7,146 nt of DNA, taken from positions 1-7,146 of the forward strand of contig DAOVWI010000113.1 of the NCBI GenBank assembly GCA_030636765.1. The letters are read 5' to 3'. The DNA comes from Gemmatimonadales bacterium (GTDB taxonomy: Bacteria > Gemmatimonadota > Gemmatimonadetes > Palauibacterales > Palauibacteraceae). Under the pieces are notes generated by a model. It ran no database searches and was not told the origin of the DNA. It saw only the letters and a program-made list of their open reading frames with translations. Shown one piece after another: positions 5,740 through 7,146 of the stretch (its first letter is position 1; every line of letters starts with the position of its first letter). The translations under genes and the position numbers were made by a program.

Positions 5740-6387
5740 ATGCTTCGTTTGAGAACGATAGGATCAGCCTTAGCGCTGGTATTGCTGCTCTCGTCGGCAG
5801 CGTTTGGTCAGGGAAGATTCGAGATCACGCCGATGGTGGGGATCTCGACGGCGGGCAGCGTGGACATCAACGACATCGGCCAAGAGTTCAGCGTGGGCAG
5901 CGGCTTCACCTGGGGCGGCACCCTGGGATACTACCTCAGCCGCTACGTTCAGTTTGAGATCGAGTACGCACGGCAGAACAGCAGCCTGGCGCCTGAGTTC
6001 ACGGTGGACCCGGAGCTTCCGGAGTCCATCGGCCTGGGCGTCGACCAGATCCTCGGCAACTTCGTCTTCCAGACCACCGTCGCCGGGGGGGGCGTCGCGC
6101 CGTTCTTCCTGGTCGGCGCGGGAGCCGCGATCTTCACGCCCGATAACTCGGAGCTCGCACCGGAAGACGCGCTCGACAGCTCGACCCGTTTCCAGTGGGG
6201 GATCGGCGGCGGCGTGAAGCTTTACGTCAGCGACCGCATCGGCTTCCGCTTCCAGGGTCGCTACAGGCCGACCAACGTCGGCTCGCAACCCGAGTTCTGG
6301 TGCGGGATCTGGACCTGCGGGATCGTTGAAGTTACGCAGTATCTGAACTCGGGCGAGTTCTTGGGCGGTGTGATCATCCGGATATGA
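5740..6387 (+). CDS. Outer-membrane beta-barrel protein, function unknown
   Basis: A 215-residue exported protein. Residues 1-23 form a signal peptide (LALVLLLSSAAFG|Q). The mature part has the alternating hydrophobic/polar strand pattern of a small outer-membrane barrel of the OmpA/OmpW/Lom size class: FEITPMVGI at the start, TLGYYLSRYVQFEIEYARQN (61-80), a Gly-rich PFFLVGAGAAIF strand (121-132), GIGGGVKLYVSD (154-165) and IGFRFQGRYRP (167-177). Such short barrels with alternating strands and longer outer loops (for example 133-148 and 178-203) are common in environmental Gram-negatives and usually have no known substrate. A Cys pair in FWCGIWTCG (C188, C193) probably forms a loop disulphide. 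The chain ends in VIIRI, not the C-terminal Phe/Trp often used as the BamA signal. An 8-G run (6085-6092) lies within the reading frame. A promoter upstream and strong hairpin downstream suggest it is transcribed alone. Confidence 0.8.
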   Translation: MLRLRTIGSALALVLLLSSAAFGQGRFEITPMVGISTAGSVDINDIGQEFSVGSGFTWGGTLGYYLSRYVQFEIEYARQNSSLAPEFTVDPELPESIGLGVDQILGNFVFQTTVAGGGVAPFFLVGAGAAIFTPDNSELAPEDALDSSTRFQWGIGGGVKLYVSDRIGFRFQGRYRPTNVGSQPEFWCGIWTCGIVEVTQYLNSGEFLGGVIIRI

Positions 6388-6434
6388 CCGGACAGACCCG
6401 CATAAACACACACCGCTTACGAGGTGCTGGGATC

Positions 6435-6462
6435 GGAGGGGCGGCCCCGCGGCCGCCCCTTC
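6435..6462 (+). terminator. Strong GC hairpin terminator after the beta-barrel gene
   Basis: AGGGGCGGCC (6437-6446) and GGCCGCCCCT (6451-6460) form a perfect 10-bp stem with a 4-base loop, extendable by a G-U and a G-C pair to 6435/6462. The plus strand continues TCTCTCC, a pyrimidine tract with few Us. It lies 48 bp after the stop and between two convergent genes. The minus-strand side shows no T-tract, so plus-strand termination is the better reading. Confidence 0.6.
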
Positions 6463-6534
6463 TCTCCATCCAGGCACCTGCGCCGCGGCCTTTTGCGCCC
6501 GCGCGGGCACTGCGCCACGCAGCAAGACCGCCGC

Positions 6535-7017
6535 CTACAACGACAGCTGCAAAGCGATCCCGCCAGGACTGACAACAACGCCTACGCGCTCCAGAGGCAG
6601 ATCTTCCCAGCGCTCATCGGCGAGAAGCAAGCCGACAAGGGTGCCGATCGCGCCCACCGGCACCCCGAAGTAGAGCGCGCCCGCCGCGACTTGGTGGCCA
6701 CCGCAGCTGGTGTCCGGGTCGCTGCAGAAGATCGCCAAGAAGGTGCCCGTGGCAACGACGAAACCACCGACGCCCCCGACGACGGGCGGCACCCAGCTCT
6801 TTCCGCGACTCACCTCGAGAGCGCGGATCGAATCGAGCGGAAAGGACAGCAGTTCTTCGTCCGCAGTCAGCTCGAGTCGGCGACCTTCGAGGAGCTCGAG
6901 CCGGCCCGTTACCGAGCATCTGGGACAGGTCGCCTTCGGGTAGAGCCGGACCTTCGCTCCAGGCCTGAGATCGTCCACCCCCTGGGCAGCCACGCCAGAG
7001 GGCCGACCTGCGAGCAT
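6535..7017 (-). CDS. Small exported protein of unknown function with Gly-rich membrane hairpin
   Basis: From the only canonical start (ATG 7017) the protein has 160 residues, but the frame is open back to 7092 and the missing 16 codons from 7065 complete a signal peptide (APRKPWALTPLIALAMLAG... VAAQ). Residues about 16-72 look like a small beta domain: PGAKVRLYP, a CPRC motif (C31, C34), GRLELLEGRRLEL, and PLDSIRALEVSRGKS. Two Gly/Ala/Val-rich hydrophobic stretches (about 77-97 and 109-133) form a hairpin of glycine-zipper type with C98 and C105 in the turn. The C-terminus (RWEDLPLERVGVVVSPGGIALQLSL) is amphipathic beta. This architecture, beta domain with an LEVSRG-like motif, Gly-zipper hairpin, then an ERWE-x-x-P-L tail, is to my recollection recurrent in Gemmatimonadota-type genomes with no known function. 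It is convergent with the barrel gene. I cannot name a function. Confidence 0.65.
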   Translation of the reverse strand: MLAGRPSGVAAQGVDDLRPGAKVRLYPKATCPRCSVTGRLELLEGRRLELTADEELLSFPLDSIRALEVSRGKSWVPPVVGGVGGFVVATGTFLAIFCSDPDTSCGGHQVAAGALYFGVPVGAIGTLVGLLLADERWEDLPLERVGVVVSPGGIALQLSL

Positions 7018-7071
7018 GGCCAGAGCGATCAGCGGCGTGAGGGCCCACGGCTTCCTGGGCGCGACCGCGCT

Positions 7072-7077
7072 ACCTCC
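7072..7077 (-). promoter_or_regulatory. Ribosome-binding site pointing to a non-canonical GTC start
   Basis: The minus strand reads GGAGGT, 6 nt before a GTC codon (7063-7065) that begins a complete signal peptide in the frame of the small exported protein. No ATG, GTG or TTG occurs at that spacing. ATG 7017 lies 54 nt away from this site and has no comparable purine tract. Confidence 0.5.
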
Positions 7078-7146
7078 GCCGGATGCCTCGGGTCAGCCCG
7101 GACCGCGTACGCGTCGACTCGGTCCCGTTCGAAGAACCGGCCTCCA

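Noticed and set aside
5583..5957. 124-residue plus-strand frame running from the intergenic region into the barrel gene
   Set aside because: Its second half is an out-of-frame reading of the barrel gene; no ribosome-binding site or domain supports it.
6494..6508. GCGCCCGCGCGGGC palindrome as a terminator of the last gene
   Set aside because: The stem would need a loop of 2-4 bases and no T-tract follows on the minus strand; likely chance in GC-rich sequence.
5770..6525. 251-residue minus-strand frame opposite the barrel gene
   Set aside because: Antisense shadow crossing the terminator hairpin; no domain recognised.
7083..7146. Open frame starting ATG 7083 and leaving the window on the plus strand
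   Set aside because: Only 21 codons visible, no ribosome-binding site, and it overlaps the upstream region of the divergent last gene; not enough to call.
1..7146. CRISPR arrays, tRNA or rRNA genes, insertion sequences, prophage genes
   Set aside because: No regularly spaced repeats, no cloverleaf-like segments, no transposase or integrase motifs, and no terminal inverted repeats were seen on either strand.

Overview
The window is a GC-rich stretch of bacterial chromosome, Gram-negative in type: it encodes a predicted lipoprotein, two other secreted proteins and an outer-membrane beta-barrel. The mix of an exported serine hydrolase, a PQQ-type quinoprotein and a small signal-peptide/Gly-rich-hairpin protein resembles what is common in Gemmatimonadota and related soil or metagenomic lineages. 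That taxonomic guess is an inference; no rRNA or marker gene is present. I see no tRNA, CRISPR array, IS element or phage gene.

Layout from left to right. (1) 1-698, plus strand: a compact type II toxin-antitoxin module. A ribbon-helix-helix antitoxin (52-306) overlaps a PIN-domain (VapC-like) RNase toxin (303-698) by 4 bases. A sigma70-like promoter and a perfect 8+8 bp palindrome sit exactly at the antitoxin start, so the module looks autoregulated and possibly leaderless. (2) 742-4355, minus strand: two genes in the same direction. An exported SxxK serine hydrolase of the beta-lactamase/esterase class (2883-4355) is followed by a predicted lipoprotein PQQ-dependent dehydrogenase of the glucose dehydrogenase type (742-2781). 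The 101 bp between them contains two hairpins. (3) 4528-5511, plus strand, divergent from the hydrolase: a membrane desaturase very like eukaryotic sphingolipid delta-4 (dihydroceramide) desaturase DES1, including its N-terminal DES segment and all three histidine boxes. (4) 5740-6387, plus strand: an exported outer-membrane beta-barrel protein with its own plausible promoter and a strong GC hairpin after the stop. (5) 6535-7017 or 7065, minus strand: a small exported protein of unknown function whose signal peptide has no canonical start codon.

The genes do not form one obvious pathway. Apart from the toxin-antitoxin pair, the shared theme is the cell envelope: a periplasmic sugar/alcohol oxidase, a periplasmic hydrolase, a membrane-lipid desaturase, a barrel protein and a small exported protein. 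The items most worth checking are the DES1-like desaturase, the operator/leaderless start of the toxin-antitoxin module, a 26-bp near-perfect repeat lying in frame just past the stop of the dehydrogenase gene, and the missing start codon of the last gene. I found no evidence for a wholly new multi-gene system.
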